Shown: positions 8,638-17,501, counted from the stretch's first letter. The stretch: DNA of 64,000 nt from VRUE01 sp050258095 (GCA_050258095.1 JBLMYD010000038.1:5362-69361); one strand, 5' to 3'. Notes: generated from the sequence alone by a model not told the origin. A program made the numbers and translations.

Positions 8638-9261
8638 TTAGAGCACGTAGACCGTCGTGAAGACGATGATCCACATGATGTCGACGAAGTGCCAGTAGAT
8701 GCCCGGGACCTCGACGCCGAGGTGGTTCTTCGCCTCGGGGCCGAAGTGGCCGCGGAAGGCGCGGATGGTGGCAAAGCTGAGCAGGCAGAGGCCGACGAAG
8801 ACGTGGGCGCCGTGCAGGCCGGTGAGGCCGTAGAAGATCGAGCCGAAGGCGAGGTCGCGGGCGCTGAAGCCAAGATGCGCGTACTCGTTGATCTGGATGA
8901 AGAGGAAGGTCGCGCCCAGCAGCCAGGTGAGCACTAGGCCGAGCTTCAGGCCCCTGCGGTTGCCACGACGGATCGACTCGAGCGCGTAGTGGACGGTGAA
9001 GCTCGAGGAGACGAGGATCGCCGTGTTGACGCCGGCCACCGCAACGGGCAGTTTGTACGGTTCGGGTGGCCAGGTCGGCGGGTGAACGACGACACGGAGG
9101 AAGAAGTAGGAGGCGAAGAAGGCGCCGAACAGCATCACCTCGGAGACGATGAAGAGAAGGATGCCGAGCGTCTGGCGGTCGATCCGCGAGCTCTGGTTGG
9201 CCTCGGGCGGCCCGTGGTGCTCCTCGTGGGCATGGCCGAGTGCGACGGTGGCGCTCTCCAT
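8638..9261 (-). CDS. ctaE: Cytochrome c oxidase subunit III
   Basis: 207 residues with about five hydrophobic helices. Family features include GILLFIVSEVMLFGAFFASYFFLR-like sequence in the first helix pair, GLTGLHGAHVFVG, and the C-terminal YWHFVDIMWIIVFTTVYVL. Subunit III stabilises the oxidase and is typical of heme-copper type A enzymes. The ATG at 9261 overlaps the stop of the USP-like gene by one base (TGATG), indicating translational coupling within the ctaC-ctaD-USP-ctaE operon. Confidence 0.93.
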   Translation of the reverse strand: MESATVALGHAHEEHHGPPEANQSSRIDRQTLGILLFIVSEVMLFGAFFASYFFLRVVVHPPTWPPEPYKLPVAVAGVNTAILVSSSFTVHYALESIRRGNRRGLKLGLVLTWLLGATFLFIQINEYAHLGFSARDLAFGSIFYGLTGLHGAHVFVGLCLLSFATIRAFRGHFGPEAKNHLGVEVPGIYWHFVDIMWIIVFTTVYVL

Positions 9262-10133
9262 CAGTGCCCTCCCCCCTCCTCGGCGACGGCCGCGGCGACC
9301 GCGGCTGCGGGACGGCCCACCTCGAGGTGGGTCACGGTCTTGTCGGTTATCTCGCGCACGCGGCCGATCAGGTCGTCCTCGAGCCAGCGCGAGCTCTCGC
9401 CGGCGAAGGTCGAGATCAGCACCTCGTCGATCCGGTAGTGCTCGATCGCATTGCGCACGGCGTTGAACGGTTCGGGGCTCATCGGCTGTCCGGTCGCATC
9501 GACGTCGGCGCGGTACAGCTCGGCCAGCGTCGAGGCGAGGTCGCGCACGATCTTCGCCTCGTCGACGTCCTCGGCGCGCGGGCAGATGATCGTGTAACGG
9601 TGCGGATGGCCGGCGGCCCGCTCCTTCAGCCGCTCGACCAGGTCGGGGGCGGCGATCGTCTTCGTCGCCACGACCAGCGTGTGGTTGACCTCCCAGCTGA
9701 TCGCGTCCTCTTCGATCCGCACCGGGATGTGAGTGACGGCGACGTCCGGTTCGAAGCGGCCCTTCGCCCACTCGACCAGGTCCTTGCGGGTGAAGCCGAA
9801 GCGGGTCTCGTTGAGGCAGGAGAGCAGCACCTCGCCCGGTTCGTGGGCGCGCACCGCGTCGTCGAGGGCCAGCGACGGCTCGGGGTCCATCACCTCGCCG
9901 ATCGAGTCGATCCCGTACTCGGAGAGGATCGACATCGTCACCTCGACCCGGGCCCGGGCGGCCTCGCGCAGCTCGCCAGCGTCGATCAGCTGACCGACCG
10001 CCGGCTGGTTCTGCGGTGCGGCGACGGCGACGAACGGCACCTCGGCGGCGCGCTCTTTGACCGCCGCCAGCAGCTTGCGCCCGCCCGCCACCTCGTTGAG
10101 GAAGACGAGCAGCGGCCGTCCCTCGGCACTCAT
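9261..10133 (-). CDS. Tandem USP-like protein inside the oxidase operon
   Basis: 290 residues built from two similar alpha/beta domains, about 1-135 and 140-275. Each begins with a short hydrophobic strand (RPLLVFLNEV; NHTLVVATKTI) and ends with a strand such as VAVTHIPVRI or KTVTHLEVG, as in universal stress proteins. The second domain shares SSRWLEDDLIGRVRE-type sequence with the protein at 4074-4724. The start overlaps the ctaD stop by 4 bases (ATGA) and its end overlaps ctaE, so it is made together with the oxidase. No catalytic residues are evident; a sensory or assembly role is a guess. Confidence 0.65.
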   Translation of the reverse strand: MSAEGRPLLVFLNEVAGGRKLLAAVKERAAEVPFVAVAAPQNQPAVGQLIDAGELREAARARVEVTMSILSEYGIDSIGEVMDPEPSLALDDAVRAHEPGEVLLSCLNETRFGFTRKDLVEWAKGRFEPDVAVTHIPVRIEEDAISWEVNHTLVVATKTIAAPDLVERLKERAAGHPHRYTIICPRAEDVDEAKIVRDLASTLAELYRADVDATGQPMSPEPFNAVRNAIEHYRIDEVLISTFAGESSRWLEDDLIGRVREITDKTVTHLEVGRPAAAVAAAVAEEGGGH

Positions 10134-12031
10134 GTGGACACCACCGAGGGCTCAGGCGCCTGCACCTCGGCCCCTTCGCCGGCCAGGATCGCGTGGCGGG
10201 CGCCGGGCACGCCGTACTCGTAGGGTCCGCCGACCACGCGCGGGATCTCGTCGAAGTTGAAGATCGGCGGCGGCGAGGAGACGAGCCACTCGATCGACTT
10301 GCCGCGCCAGGGGTTGCCTTCGGCCTTCGGCCCGAAGCGCCAGCTGACGATCATGTTGTAGAGGAAGACGAGCTGGACGGCGCCGAGCAGAAAGGCGAAA
10401 CAGCTGATCAGCAGGTTCCAGTCGCCGAACTGGGAGGCGTAGTCCGCCACGCGCCGTGGCATCCCCTCCATCCCGATCCAGTGCATCGGTAGGAACGTTC
10501 CCCAGGTGCCGACCAGGGTCCCCCAGAAGTGGATGCGACCGAGCTTCTCGTCGTACATCCGCCCGGTCATCTTCGGGAACCAGTGGTAGATGCCGGCGAA
10601 GATCGTGAAGACGGAGCCGCCGAAGAGGACGAAGTGGATGTGGGCGACGATGAAGTACGTGTCGGAGACGTGGATGTCGATCGGCACCATGCCCAGCATC
10701 ACGCCGCTGATCCCGCCGACGGTGAAGGTGACGATGAAGGCGAGCGCGAACAGCATCGCCGTCGAATAGGTGTGGATCTTGCCGAAATACAGGGTCCCCA
10801 GCCAGGAGAAGATCTTGATCCCGGTCGGCACCGCGATCAGCAGCGTGGTGATCATCATCGGCACGCGCAGCCAGCTGAACATGCCGGCGACGAACATGTG
10901 GTGCGCCCAGACCGAGTAGCTGAGGACGACGATCCCGATCAGCGCCAGCGCCATCAGGCGGTAGCCGAAGATCGGCTTGCGCGAGTGGATCGAGATGACC
11001 TCGCTGATGATCCCGAAGCCGGGCAGCATCATGATGTAGACGGCTGGGTGCGAGTAGAACCAGAAGATGTGCTGGTAGCTGATCACGTCGCCGCCGCCGG
11101 CGAACTGGAAGAAGTTGGTGTGCAGGGCGCGGTCGAGGAGGACCATGAACTGGGCGCCGGCGATGAAGGGCGTCGCGGCGACGACCAGCAGCGAGGTCGA
11201 GAGGTTGGCCCAGACCAGCAGCGGCATGCGCCAGAAGGTCATCCCGGGCGCACGCATGGTGATGATCGTGACGAGGAAGTTGAGCGCCGTCGCGATCGAG
11301 GAGGCGCCGGCGAACTGAACGCCGAGGTTGAAGAAGGACTGGCCTAGGGGCGCTCCCGTCGAGAGCGGCGCGTAACCGGTCCAGCCGGCGTCGAAGGCGC
11401 CGCCCGGCGCGAGGAAGCTGGCGACGAACATCAGGCCGGCGATCGGCAGCATCCAGAAGCTGAGCGCGTTTAGCCGCGGGAAGGCCATGTCCGGCGCGCC
11501 GATCATCAGCGGCAGCACGTAGTTGGCGATCCCGGCGAAGACCGGGACGATGAAGACGAAGATCATGATCGCCGCGTGGGCGGAGAAGAGGCCGTTGAAG
11601 GTGCCGGCGTCGACGATCTGGGTGCCCGGCTGGGCCAGCTCGGCCCGGATCAGCATCGCCATCAGCCCGCTGACGAAGAAGAAGAAGAAGTTCGTGCAGA
11701 TGTACTGGATGCCGATCACCTTGTGATCGGTGTTGAAGCGGAAGTAGTCGCGCCAGCCCCTGGCGCCGTGCTGCGAGTGGTCCTCGGGAATCGTCGGCAT
11801 CCCGGCCGCCCAGCGCAGCCAGTAGTCGAAGCAGCCGAAGCCGAGCAGGAAACCGAGCGGCCCGGTGATCATCGCCACGATCAGCTGCGGGTAGCCGGTC
11901 TGCTCGGTCTGGGTGGCGGGCAGGCCCGACGCCTTGCGCAGGACGACCACGAGAGCGAAGCCGAAGGCGAAGCCGCCCACGGCGCCGATCGCGCCGCGAA
12001 TCCACCCCGGTTGCTTGATCGCAGCCACCAT
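10130..12031 (-). CDS. ctaD: Cytochrome c oxidase subunit I, A2-like (YSHPAVY)
   Basis: 633 residues. The conserved core starts near residue 100 (NTDHKVIGIQY), so there is an unusual N-terminal extension of about 95 residues with two hydrophobic segments. Copper B and heme ligands are visible: His328 in YSHPAVY (326-332), His377-His378, and His464/His466 in VAHIHFVLFGG; low-spin heme His152. The K-channel Lys406 is present (PTGIK). The D-channel Glu of the usual HPEVY is replaced by Ala and preceded by Tyr-Ser, as known for A2-type oxidases. It follows ctaC by 13 bases. Confidence 0.95.
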   Translation of the reverse strand: MVAAIKQPGWIRGAIGAVGGFAFGFALVVVLRKASGLPATQTEQTGYPQLIVAMITGPLGFLLGFGCFDYWLRWAAGMPTIPEDHSQHGARGWRDYFRFNTDHKVIGIQYICTNFFFFFVSGLMAMLIRAELAQPGTQIVDAGTFNGLFSAHAAIMIFVFIVPVFAGIANYVLPLMIGAPDMAFPRLNALSFWMLPIAGLMFVASFLAPGGAFDAGWTGYAPLSTGAPLGQSFFNLGVQFAGASSIATALNFLVTIITMRAPGMTFWRMPLLVWANLSTSLLVVAATPFIAGAQFMVLLDRALHTNFFQFAGGGDVISYQHIFWFYSHPAVYIMMLPGFGIISEVISIHSRKPIFGYRLMALALIGIVVLSYSVWAHHMFVAGMFSWLRVPMMITTLLIAVPTGIKIFSWLGTLYFGKIHTYSTAMLFALAFIVTFTVGGISGVMLGMVPIDIHVSDTYFIVAHIHFVLFGGSVFTIFAGIYHWFPKMTGRMYDEKLGRIHFWGTLVGTWGTFLPMHWIGMEGMPRRVADYASQFGDWNLLISCFAFLLGAVQLVFLYNMIVSWRFGPKAEGNPWRGKSIEWLVSSPPPIFNFDEIPRVVGGPYEYGVPGARHAILAGEGAEVQAPEPSVVST

Positions 12032-12044
12032 CAGCAGTCCTCCA

Positions 12045-12836
12045 TTATGCCCCGCCGGCGCCGATCGGCACCGGGTTGGTTTCCGTGTCTTGGACGATCG
12101 ATTCCTTGTAGGACTGCGGCACGCGTTCTTTCACGCCGGCAACCCATTTTTCGAAGTCGGCGGGCTTTTCGACGACGACCTTGGCGCGCATCGCGGCGTG
12201 GCCGAAGCCGCAGAGCTCGGTGCAGATCAGCTGGAAGGTGCCGAGCCGGTCCGGGGTGACGATCGCCGTCGTCGTGATCCCCGGCACGTTGTCCTTCTTG
12301 ATCCGCCACTCGGGCACCCAGAAGGAGTGGATCACGTCCTGGGAGTGCATCTTGAACTCGATCTGGCGGTCGAGCGGCACGTGCATCTCCCCCTGGATCC
12401 AGCGACCGCCGTTTTCGGGGTAGCCGAAGCTCCAGGCGTACTGCTGGGAGAAGACGTCGACGATCAGCGGGTCCTTGGCCGGCTTTTCGATTTCGTTGAG
12501 CACGACCCAGCTGTAGCCGGCGCCGAAGAGGACGATGATCGTCGGGATCAGCGTCCAGGCCACCTCGAGCCGCGTGTTGCCGTGGATCGGCTCGCCGTCG
12601 GACTCGTCGCCCGGCTTGGCCCGGAACTTCCAGAGGGCGTAGAAGAGCATCACGACGACCAGGGAGAAGACGAAGGCCGAGAGGACGATCATCACGTTGA
12701 GCAGGTCGTCGATCTTCGGCGCCGCCGTCGAGGCCTCCTGGCCGTTCCAGTTGATCGAGAGCATGACCGCCGAGATCGCGGCTGCAAGCGCAACCGTGGC
12801 AGCGAGCATCTTCGCTATCGGCAGGCGACCCATCAT
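12045..12836 (-). CDS. ctaC: Cytochrome c oxidase subunit II
   Basis: 263 residues with an N-terminal hydrophobic segment, two membrane helices (about 46-68 and 93-113) and a C-terminal cupredoxin domain. The CuA ligands are all present: His170, Cys205, Glu207, Cys209, His213 and Met216 (CTELCGFGHAAM), plus the aromatic electron-entry patch QQYAWSFGYP. There is no fused cytochrome c domain, so electrons must come from a separate donor such as the lipoprotein cytochrome at 2129-2809. First gene of the minus-strand oxidase operon. Confidence 0.95.
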   Translation of the reverse strand: MMGRLPIAKMLAATVALAAAISAVMLSINWNGQEASTAAPKIDDLLNVMIVLSAFVFSLVVVMLFYALWKFRAKPGDESDGEPIHGNTRLEVAWTLIPTIIVLFGAGYSWVVLNEIEKPAKDPLIVDVFSQQYAWSFGYPENGGRWIQGEMHVPLDRQIEFKMHSQDVIHSFWVPEWRIKKDNVPGITTTAIVTPDRLGTFQLICTELCGFGHAAMRAKVVVEKPADFEKWVAGVKERVPQSYKESIVQDTETNPVPIGAGGA

Positions 12837-12851
12837 CGGCGAGCGCGCATT

Positions 12852-14198
12852 CTATGCAAGCGGCAGACGGTCAAGCTCGCCCCGCGCGGCGGCGATCACC
12901 CCGCGCGCCACGCCCTCCCAGCTCCAGAGCCGCCGGGCCGTCTCCACGAGGCTCTGCCGAGCCGCCTCCCGCTCGGCCTCGGGCAGCGCGAGCCAGGCGT
13001 CGAGATGCTCCGCGATCGCCTCGACGGCGCCCTCCGCGACCGGGAACGAGGTGAGGCGACCGACCTCCGCAGGCAGCGCGGCCGCAAGCTGTCGCGACAC
13101 CTCAAGCATCCCGGAGTGTCCCGCGGAGACGGGCAGCACGCCGCAGGCGGCCGCCTCCGCCGCAACCATCCCAAAGGCCTCGGGGAAGGTGCTCGGCATG
13201 ACCAGCGCCTCGGCACCGGGCAGCAGCTCAGCCACCTCGTCGTGCTCGAGGCGCCCAATGAAGCGGACCGAGCCGACGATGCTGCGCGCTGCCTCCGCAT
13301 ACCCCACCGGGGGATTCGCCAGGAACGCCGAGAGGATTGGCAGCGGCCTCTCCGCCCCGCCCTCGAGTGCCCAACCCACCGCGGCTACCTCACGAGCTTT
13401 CGCGAGATCTCCCGCCTCCAACGCCGCAAGCAGCTTCCTCAGTCCGGCTTCGTACTCCCCGTAGCCGGCGATTTCCAGCCGCGCGTCCGGGTGCTTTGCC
13501 TTGACGAGGGGCCACGCGGCCAGGAGCAGATCGACGCCCTTCGAGACGATCAGCTTGCCGACGAAGACGATTCGGGACTGACCGCGTTGGCCCGCGGGGA
13601 CGGGACGGAATCGCTCCGTGTCGACGCCGGGCGGGCCGAGGCGGGTCTTGTCCTTGAGCCCAGGGACGTCGGGCAGCGTCTCCCACAGGGACTCGGCCGT
13701 GTGGCGCGAGCCGACGAGGATGCCGTGGGCTGCTTCCATGCCCTCGCGCGCGTAGGGCGAGAAGCGTGGATTTGGCTTGACGGTGTACTCCAGGGCGGAG
13801 CCGTGGACCTTGGCGGCGAATGGGGCGATGTCGGCACGAGCCAGAATCGCTGGACCCATCACGAGGTGGTTGGCCAAGGCGAGGTCTATATCTCCAGCTC
13901 GCCCGACCACGTCACGTACCGCAGACACGTTGGCGTCGATGTAGCGGTCGAGCTCCTCCTCGCTTAGCTCAGGAAAGCTCTTAACCTCAAAGCCTTCATA
14001 GGGGTCCTTGACGTAGACCGGGAGTAGGCCGTGGATGTCGGGGTTGTGGATCTCGACGCCCTCGATCCGGGTCTGGCGGTCCTGACAGACGAGATGGACC
14101 TCGTGGCCCAGGTGGGCGAGCGCGCGGGCGAGGTTGGCGTTGTAGATGTTGCTGCCGGTGCCGCGCAGCATGTAGCCGTGGAAGAGGAGGACGCGCAT
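12852..14198 (-). CDS. GT4-family glycosyltransferase
   Basis: 448 residues with a two-lobed GT-B layout. The N-terminal lobe has the glycine-rich start HGYMLRGTGSNIYNANLARAL. The C-terminal lobe carries RIVFVGKLIVSKGVDLLLAAW and the nucleotide-sugar site MPSTFPEAFGMVAAEAAACG, whose Glu-x7-Glu (EAFGMVAAE) motif is typical of retaining GT4 enzymes. A stretch of about 35 residues (LAALEAGDLAKAREVAAVG and following) is inserted in the C-terminal lobe. Donor and acceptor cannot be told. It lies just upstream of ctaC, 15 bases away, but a link to respiration is not implied. Confidence 0.85.
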   Translation of the reverse strand: MRVLLFHGYMLRGTGSNIYNANLARALAHLGHEVHLVCQDRQTRIEGVEIHNPDIHGLLPVYVKDPYEGFEVKSFPELSEEELDRYIDANVSAVRDVVGRAGDIDLALANHLVMGPAILARADIAPFAAKVHGSALEYTVKPNPRFSPYAREGMEAAHGILVGSRHTAESLWETLPDVPGLKDKTRLGPPGVDTERFRPVPAGQRGQSRIVFVGKLIVSKGVDLLLAAWPLVKAKHPDARLEIAGYGEYEAGLRKLLAALEAGDLAKAREVAAVGWALEGGAERPLPILSAFLANPPVGYAEAARSIVGSVRFIGRLEHDEVAELLPGAEALVMPSTFPEAFGMVAAEAAACGVLPVSAGHSGMLEVSRQLAAALPAEVGRLTSFPVAEGAVEAIAEHLDAWLALPEAEREAARQSLVETARRLWSWEGVARGVIAAARGELDRLPLA

Positions 14199-14230
14199 CG
14201 AGACCGCGCAAGCTATTAGTCTTCCCCGCC

Positions 14231-14494
14231 GTGAACTCGAAGCAGCTCTACCGGATGCGCGCTCCGGCCTCGGGCCGCGAGGCCCTGGCCCGCGCCGAGC
14301 AGGGCGAGGTCTACCTCGACCGCGAGACCGGCGAGGAGATGGCGCCCGTCGCCGCGGTCCTGCCGCTCGCCCCGTCGGCCTCCTCCCTGCCGCGCAGCCC
14401 GGAGAACCTTCGCGCCTGCCGCCGCTGCGACCAGCTGATCGGCCTCGACGTCAGCGACTGCCCGTATTGCGGGTTGAGGCAGGAAGCGCTTTAG
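14231..14494 (+). CDS. Small zinc-ribbon protein
   Basis: 87 residues from a GTG at 14231, divergent from the glycosyltransferase. The C-terminus has two CxxC knuckles, CRRC (63-66) and CPYC (77-80), that would bind one zinc. The N-terminal half is basic with EVYLDRETGEE. It is too small for an enzyme and is probably a nucleic-acid or protein binder. No family name is claimed. Confidence 0.65.
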   Translation: MNSKQLYRMRAPASGREALARAEQGEVYLDRETGEEMAPVAAVLPLAPSASSLPRSPENLRACRRCDQLIGLDVSDCPYCGLRQEAL

Positions 14495-14505
14495 CTCTCT
14501 GAGGG

Positions 14506-14624
14506 GGGATGGCCGTCGGTAGGTCTTCCTCACTCGCCTGACTGGCTGGGTCGGCAACCGCCGTCCGAGGGCCTTTCCCGGCCAGCGGCGCAAAACGTTC
14601 GGAAGACCTACCGACGTCCATCCC
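14506..14624 (+). repeat. Structured repeat family X, copy 1
   Basis: A 119-bp element closed by a 24-bp inverted repeat (14506-14529 with 14601-14624, one mismatch). The 71-base interior (14530-14600) matches the reverse complement of copy 2 (14744-14815) at most positions, including ACTGGCTGG, GCCGTCCGAG and CAAAACGTTC. The outer stems of the two copies differ in sequence but each is self-complementary. A small interior hairpin CGGC-AACC-GCCG is also possible. It lies in the gap after the zinc-ribbon gene. Confidence 0.75.
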
Positions 14625-14722
14625 TTGAAAGCTCAGGCACGCGAGACCCCAGCGCGCGGGCCGGGACACTCGCCAGCACGCCTCGTTGAGGGAGCTTTCG
14701 AAGGACGGGGCGGTTTCGCCGT

Positions 14723-14836
14723 CCGGATGTCGGGTGTCCCTGCGAACGTTTTGTGCCGCTGGCCCGGCGACATCTCTCGGACGGCTCCAACCGATCCAGC
14801 CAGTTAGGCAAGTGAGCAGGGGCACCCGACATCCGG
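14723..14836 (-). repeat. Structured repeat family X, copy 2 (inverted)
   Basis: A 114-bp element in the opposite orientation to copy 1, closed by a 21-bp inverted repeat (14723-14743 with 14816-14836) whose only non-Watson-Crick pair is G-T. The interior hairpin seen in copy 1 is kept with changed bases (CGGT-TGGA-GCCG). The region between the copies (14625-14722) shows no gene. Together the two copies occupy most of the gap 14495-14858. Confidence 0.75.
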
Positions 14837-14858
14837 GCATACCGAACCCGCCCGAGCC

Positions 14859-15629
14859 CTACGGTTTCTTGACCAGCGTCGCCGTGTAGAGCAGCCGCGC
14901 GCTGGAGTAGAAGCAGCCGTAGGTCTTGGTCTTGCCCACCCCCTGCTGGGGATGGCCGCCCTGGATGTCTTCCTTCGAGGCGCAGTGGCCGCCGATGCGG
15001 CTGCCGCGCCAGGTGTCTTCTTCGGAGACGTTGAAGGCGAACATCGGCGCCCAGGTCGGCACCGTGAGGGCGACGATCTGACCGCGCAGGACGGTGAGCG
15101 GGTGGTCGAGGGCGAAGATCGGGCTGCGACCGAAGTACGGGTTGAGGACCTCGACCGGACTCTGGCGGACGAGCGTGAATTGCGGCGGCTTCGAGCCTTT
15201 TACCCGGCGCAGGATCCCGATCCGCGCCTTCGAGGGCTTGCCGAGGAATTCGTTGAAGAAGCCGACCTCGTCGGTGGTCGTCTTGCCGTCCGTGCGCGAG
15301 GGCCTGGAGAGCGAGATCGACCAGGCGACGACCTTGCCGTCGAAGGGCGCCTCGTAGGGCTGGTTGACGCCCCCGGCGTTGACCTGGTAGCCGGTGACGT
15401 GTCCCTCGACCCGGCAGGGAATCACCTCGACGTTGTTGACGATCTTGCCGGGGCACGAGGGCCGCGGCGTCGAAGCGGTCTTGCCGAGGACGACGACCCG
15501 CAGTGGCGCCGAGTCGGCGGCCCCGGGCCAGGCGGCGACGATCAGCGCCGCGAGCGCGCAGGCGAAGCCGAGCGCCAGCGCGCCGCGGGACCTGGGATCG
15601 CGAATTTCCGCTGCTCCTCGCACGGTCAT
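14859..15629 (-). CDS. Secreted protein of unknown function
   Basis: 256 residues from the ATG at 15629, chosen because it places a signal sequence (GALALGFACALAALIVAAW then GAADSA) at the N-terminus. The frame is open further upstream but without a sensible start context. The mature part is beta-rich with four or five cysteines (CPGK, IPCRVEG, GHCASK, YGCFYS) and GYQVNAGGVNQPYEAPFDGKV. It ends RLLYTATLVKKP. I do not recognise the family. It is divergent from the ABC transporter, 124 bases apart. Confidence 0.6.
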   Translation of the reverse strand: MTVRGAAEIRDPRSRGALALGFACALAALIVAAWPGAADSAPLRVVVLGKTASTPRPSCPGKIVNNVEVIPCRVEGHVTGYQVNAGGVNQPYEAPFDGKVVAWSISLSRPSRTDGKTTTDEVGFFNEFLGKPSKARIGILRRVKGSKPPQFTLVRQSPVEVLNPYFGRSPIFALDHPLTVLRGQIVALTVPTWAPMFAFNVSEEDTWRGSRIGGHCASKEDIQGGHPQQGVGKTKTYGCFYSSARLLYTATLVKKP

Positions 15630-15753
15630 CAGTGCAACCCGGTCGCCGGACGGGGGTTGCGGCCGGGATTCTGCCGTCCGGGCCGCAGACATGCGGGTTT
15701 GGTTGACGCATTGCACGATCCCGGCCAGACGCCCTCTGTAGGGTTGCCGCCCG

Positions 15754-16719
15754 ATGCCCGCGATCGTCGTCAAGAAGCTCAAACGCGCCTTCGACGACGT
15801 GCTCGCCGTGCGTGGCGTCGACCTCACCGTCGACGAGGGCGAGATCTACGGCTTCCTCGGCCCCAACGGGGCGGGCAAGACGACGACGGTGCGGATGCTG
15901 ACCACGCTGCTGCTGCCGACCGGCGGGCGGGCGACGGTCGCCGGCCACGACGTGGTCAAGGAAGCGCGGGCGGTGCGGGCCTCGATCGGCGTCGCCCTGC
16001 AGGAGGCGGCCCTCGACCCGCTGATGACCGGGCGCGAGCTGATCAGGCTGCAGGCGACGCTGCAGGGCCTGCCCAGCGCCGAGGGCAAGCGCCGCGCCGA
16101 CAGCCTGCTCGAGCGAGTCGACCTGGCCGACGCCGCCGACCGCCGCGTCGGCACCTACTCGGGCGGGATGAAGCGTCGCCTCGACCTGGCCGCGGCCCTC
16201 GTCCACGAACCGCGCGTCCTCTTCCTCGACGAGCCGACGACCGGGCTCGACCCGGTCAGCCGCAAGACGATCTGGGAGGAGGTGCGGGCGCTGAACGACG
16301 AGGGCACGACCGTCTTCCTCACCACGCAGTACCTCGAGGAGGCCGACCAGCTCGCCGACAACGTCGCGATCATCGACCGCGGCACGATCGTCGCCGAAGG
16401 CACCCCCGAGGCGCTCAAGGCCCAGATCGGCAACCCCCACATCCAGCTGCAGCTCGCCGCCGGCTCGATCGCCGAGGCCGAGGAAGTGTGCGCCCGGGTC
16501 GGGCGCCTGCTGCCGCCGCGCGACGCGAAGACGATCCTGGTCGAGGCCGAGAACGGCGCCGGCGACATCCCGAAAGTCGTGCGGGCGCTCGACGAGGCGG
16601 GCATCGAGGTCGAGTCCCTGGAGCTGGTCAAGCCGACCCTCGACGACGTCTTCGTCGCCAAGACCGGCCAGCACATCGAGCAGGGCGACGGAGAGAAGTC
16701 GGAGGCCGTCGGAGCATGA
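15754..16719 (+). CDS. ABC exporter ATP-binding protein (DrrA-like)
   Basis: 321 residues. Walker A FLGPNGAGKTTT, the Q-loop region, the signature YSGGMKRRLDLAAAL, Walker B RVLFLDEPTTGLDP and the switch His region (here LTTQYLEEADQLAD) are intact. The extra C-terminal ~90 residues and LVKPTLDDVFVAKTG are typical of DrrA-type exporters for drugs or lipids. The stop overlaps the first permease start by 4 bases (ATGA). Substrate unknown. Confidence 0.93.
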   Translation: MPAIVVKKLKRAFDDVLAVRGVDLTVDEGEIYGFLGPNGAGKTTTVRMLTTLLLPTGGRATVAGHDVVKEARAVRASIGVALQEAALDPLMTGRELIRLQATLQGLPSAEGKRRADSLLERVDLADAADRRVGTYSGGMKRRLDLAAALVHEPRVLFLDEPTTGLDPVSRKTIWEEVRALNDEGTTVFLTTQYLEEADQLADNVAIIDRGTIVAEGTPEALKAQIGNPHIQLQLAAGSIAEAEEVCARVGRLLPPRDAKTILVEAENGAGDIPKVVRALDEAGIEVESLELVKPTLDDVFVAKTGQHIEQGDGEKSEAVGA

Positions 16720-17501
16720 GCGAGCTGAAGACCAACCTGCGCGTGATCCGTGCTCTGGGGATGCGGGCGATCCGGCAGACCTTCCGGCGGCCGCAGCTGA
16801 TGGCGCCGATCCTCGTCTTCCCCACCCTGCTGCTCGCCGTCCAGACCGGCGGCGCCGGCGGCGCCGTCGACCTGCCCGGCTTCCCGCCGGTGCAGGGCTT
16901 CCTCCAGTTCATGCTGGCGGGAGCGATGATGCAGTCGCTGATGCTGGCCGGCAACAGCGGCGGCATCGCCTTCGCCGTCGACATCGAGATGGGCTTCACC
17001 GACCGCCTCTTCGCCGCCCCCGTCCCCCGCTACACGATCGTGCTCGGGCGGCTGGCCGGGGTCGCGGCGCTCGGCCTCTTCTCGGCCCTCTGGTTCCTCG
17101 CGGTCGGGCTGATCTTCGGCGCCGAAATCCACAGCGGCGTCGCCGGCGCCCTGATCGCGATCGTCCTGGTCACGGCGACGGCAACCGCCGTCGGCGGGAT
17201 AGGAGCGGCGATCGCCCTGCGCACCGGCACGGCGAGCGTCGTCCAGGGGCTCTTCCCGCTCGTCCTCGTCGTCCTCTTCCTCTCCTCCGCCTTCTTCCCG
17301 GTCGATCTGATGATCCAGCCGGCCAGGGCGATCGCCGAATACAACCCGTTCAGCTTCATCGCCGAGGGCGTGCGCAACCCGATCATCGCCGACATACACG
17401 CCACCGACGTGCTCGAGGCGCTGCTCGCCATCGCCGGGATCGTGATGCTGGGGCTGGTGCTCAGCGCCCGCGCCCTCCGCCACCGGCTGCGGGTCGGCTG
17501 A
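16716..17501 (+). CDS. ABC-2 type exporter permease
   Basis: 261 residues with about six hydrophobic segments, arranged like DrrB-type ABC-2 permeases. Recognisable features are the early amphipathic region RAIRQTFRRPQLMAPIL, DIEMGFTDRLFAAPVPR after the second helix, and the loop SSAFFPVDLMIQPARAIAEYNPFSF. It starts in a 4-base overlap with the ATPase and its stop overlaps the next permease start by 1 base (TGATG), so the three are translated together as one exporter. Confidence 0.9.
   Translation: MSELKTNLRVIRALGMRAIRQTFRRPQLMAPILVFPTLLLAVQTGGAGGAVDLPGFPPVQGFLQFMLAGAMMQSLMLAGNSGGIAFAVDIEMGFTDRLFAAPVPRYTIVLGRLAGVAALGLFSALWFLAVGLIFGAEIHSGVAGALIAIVLVTATATAVGGIGAAIALRTGTASVVQGLFPLVLVVLFLSSAFFPVDLMIQPARAIAEYNPFSFIAEGVRNPIIADIHATDVLEALLAIAGIVMLGLVLSARALRHRLRVG

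Noticed and set aside
14495..14858. Insertion sequence or MITE
   Set aside because: No transposase frame exists and the terminal stems are not conserved between the two copies, which a transposon end would require; treated as structured elements instead.
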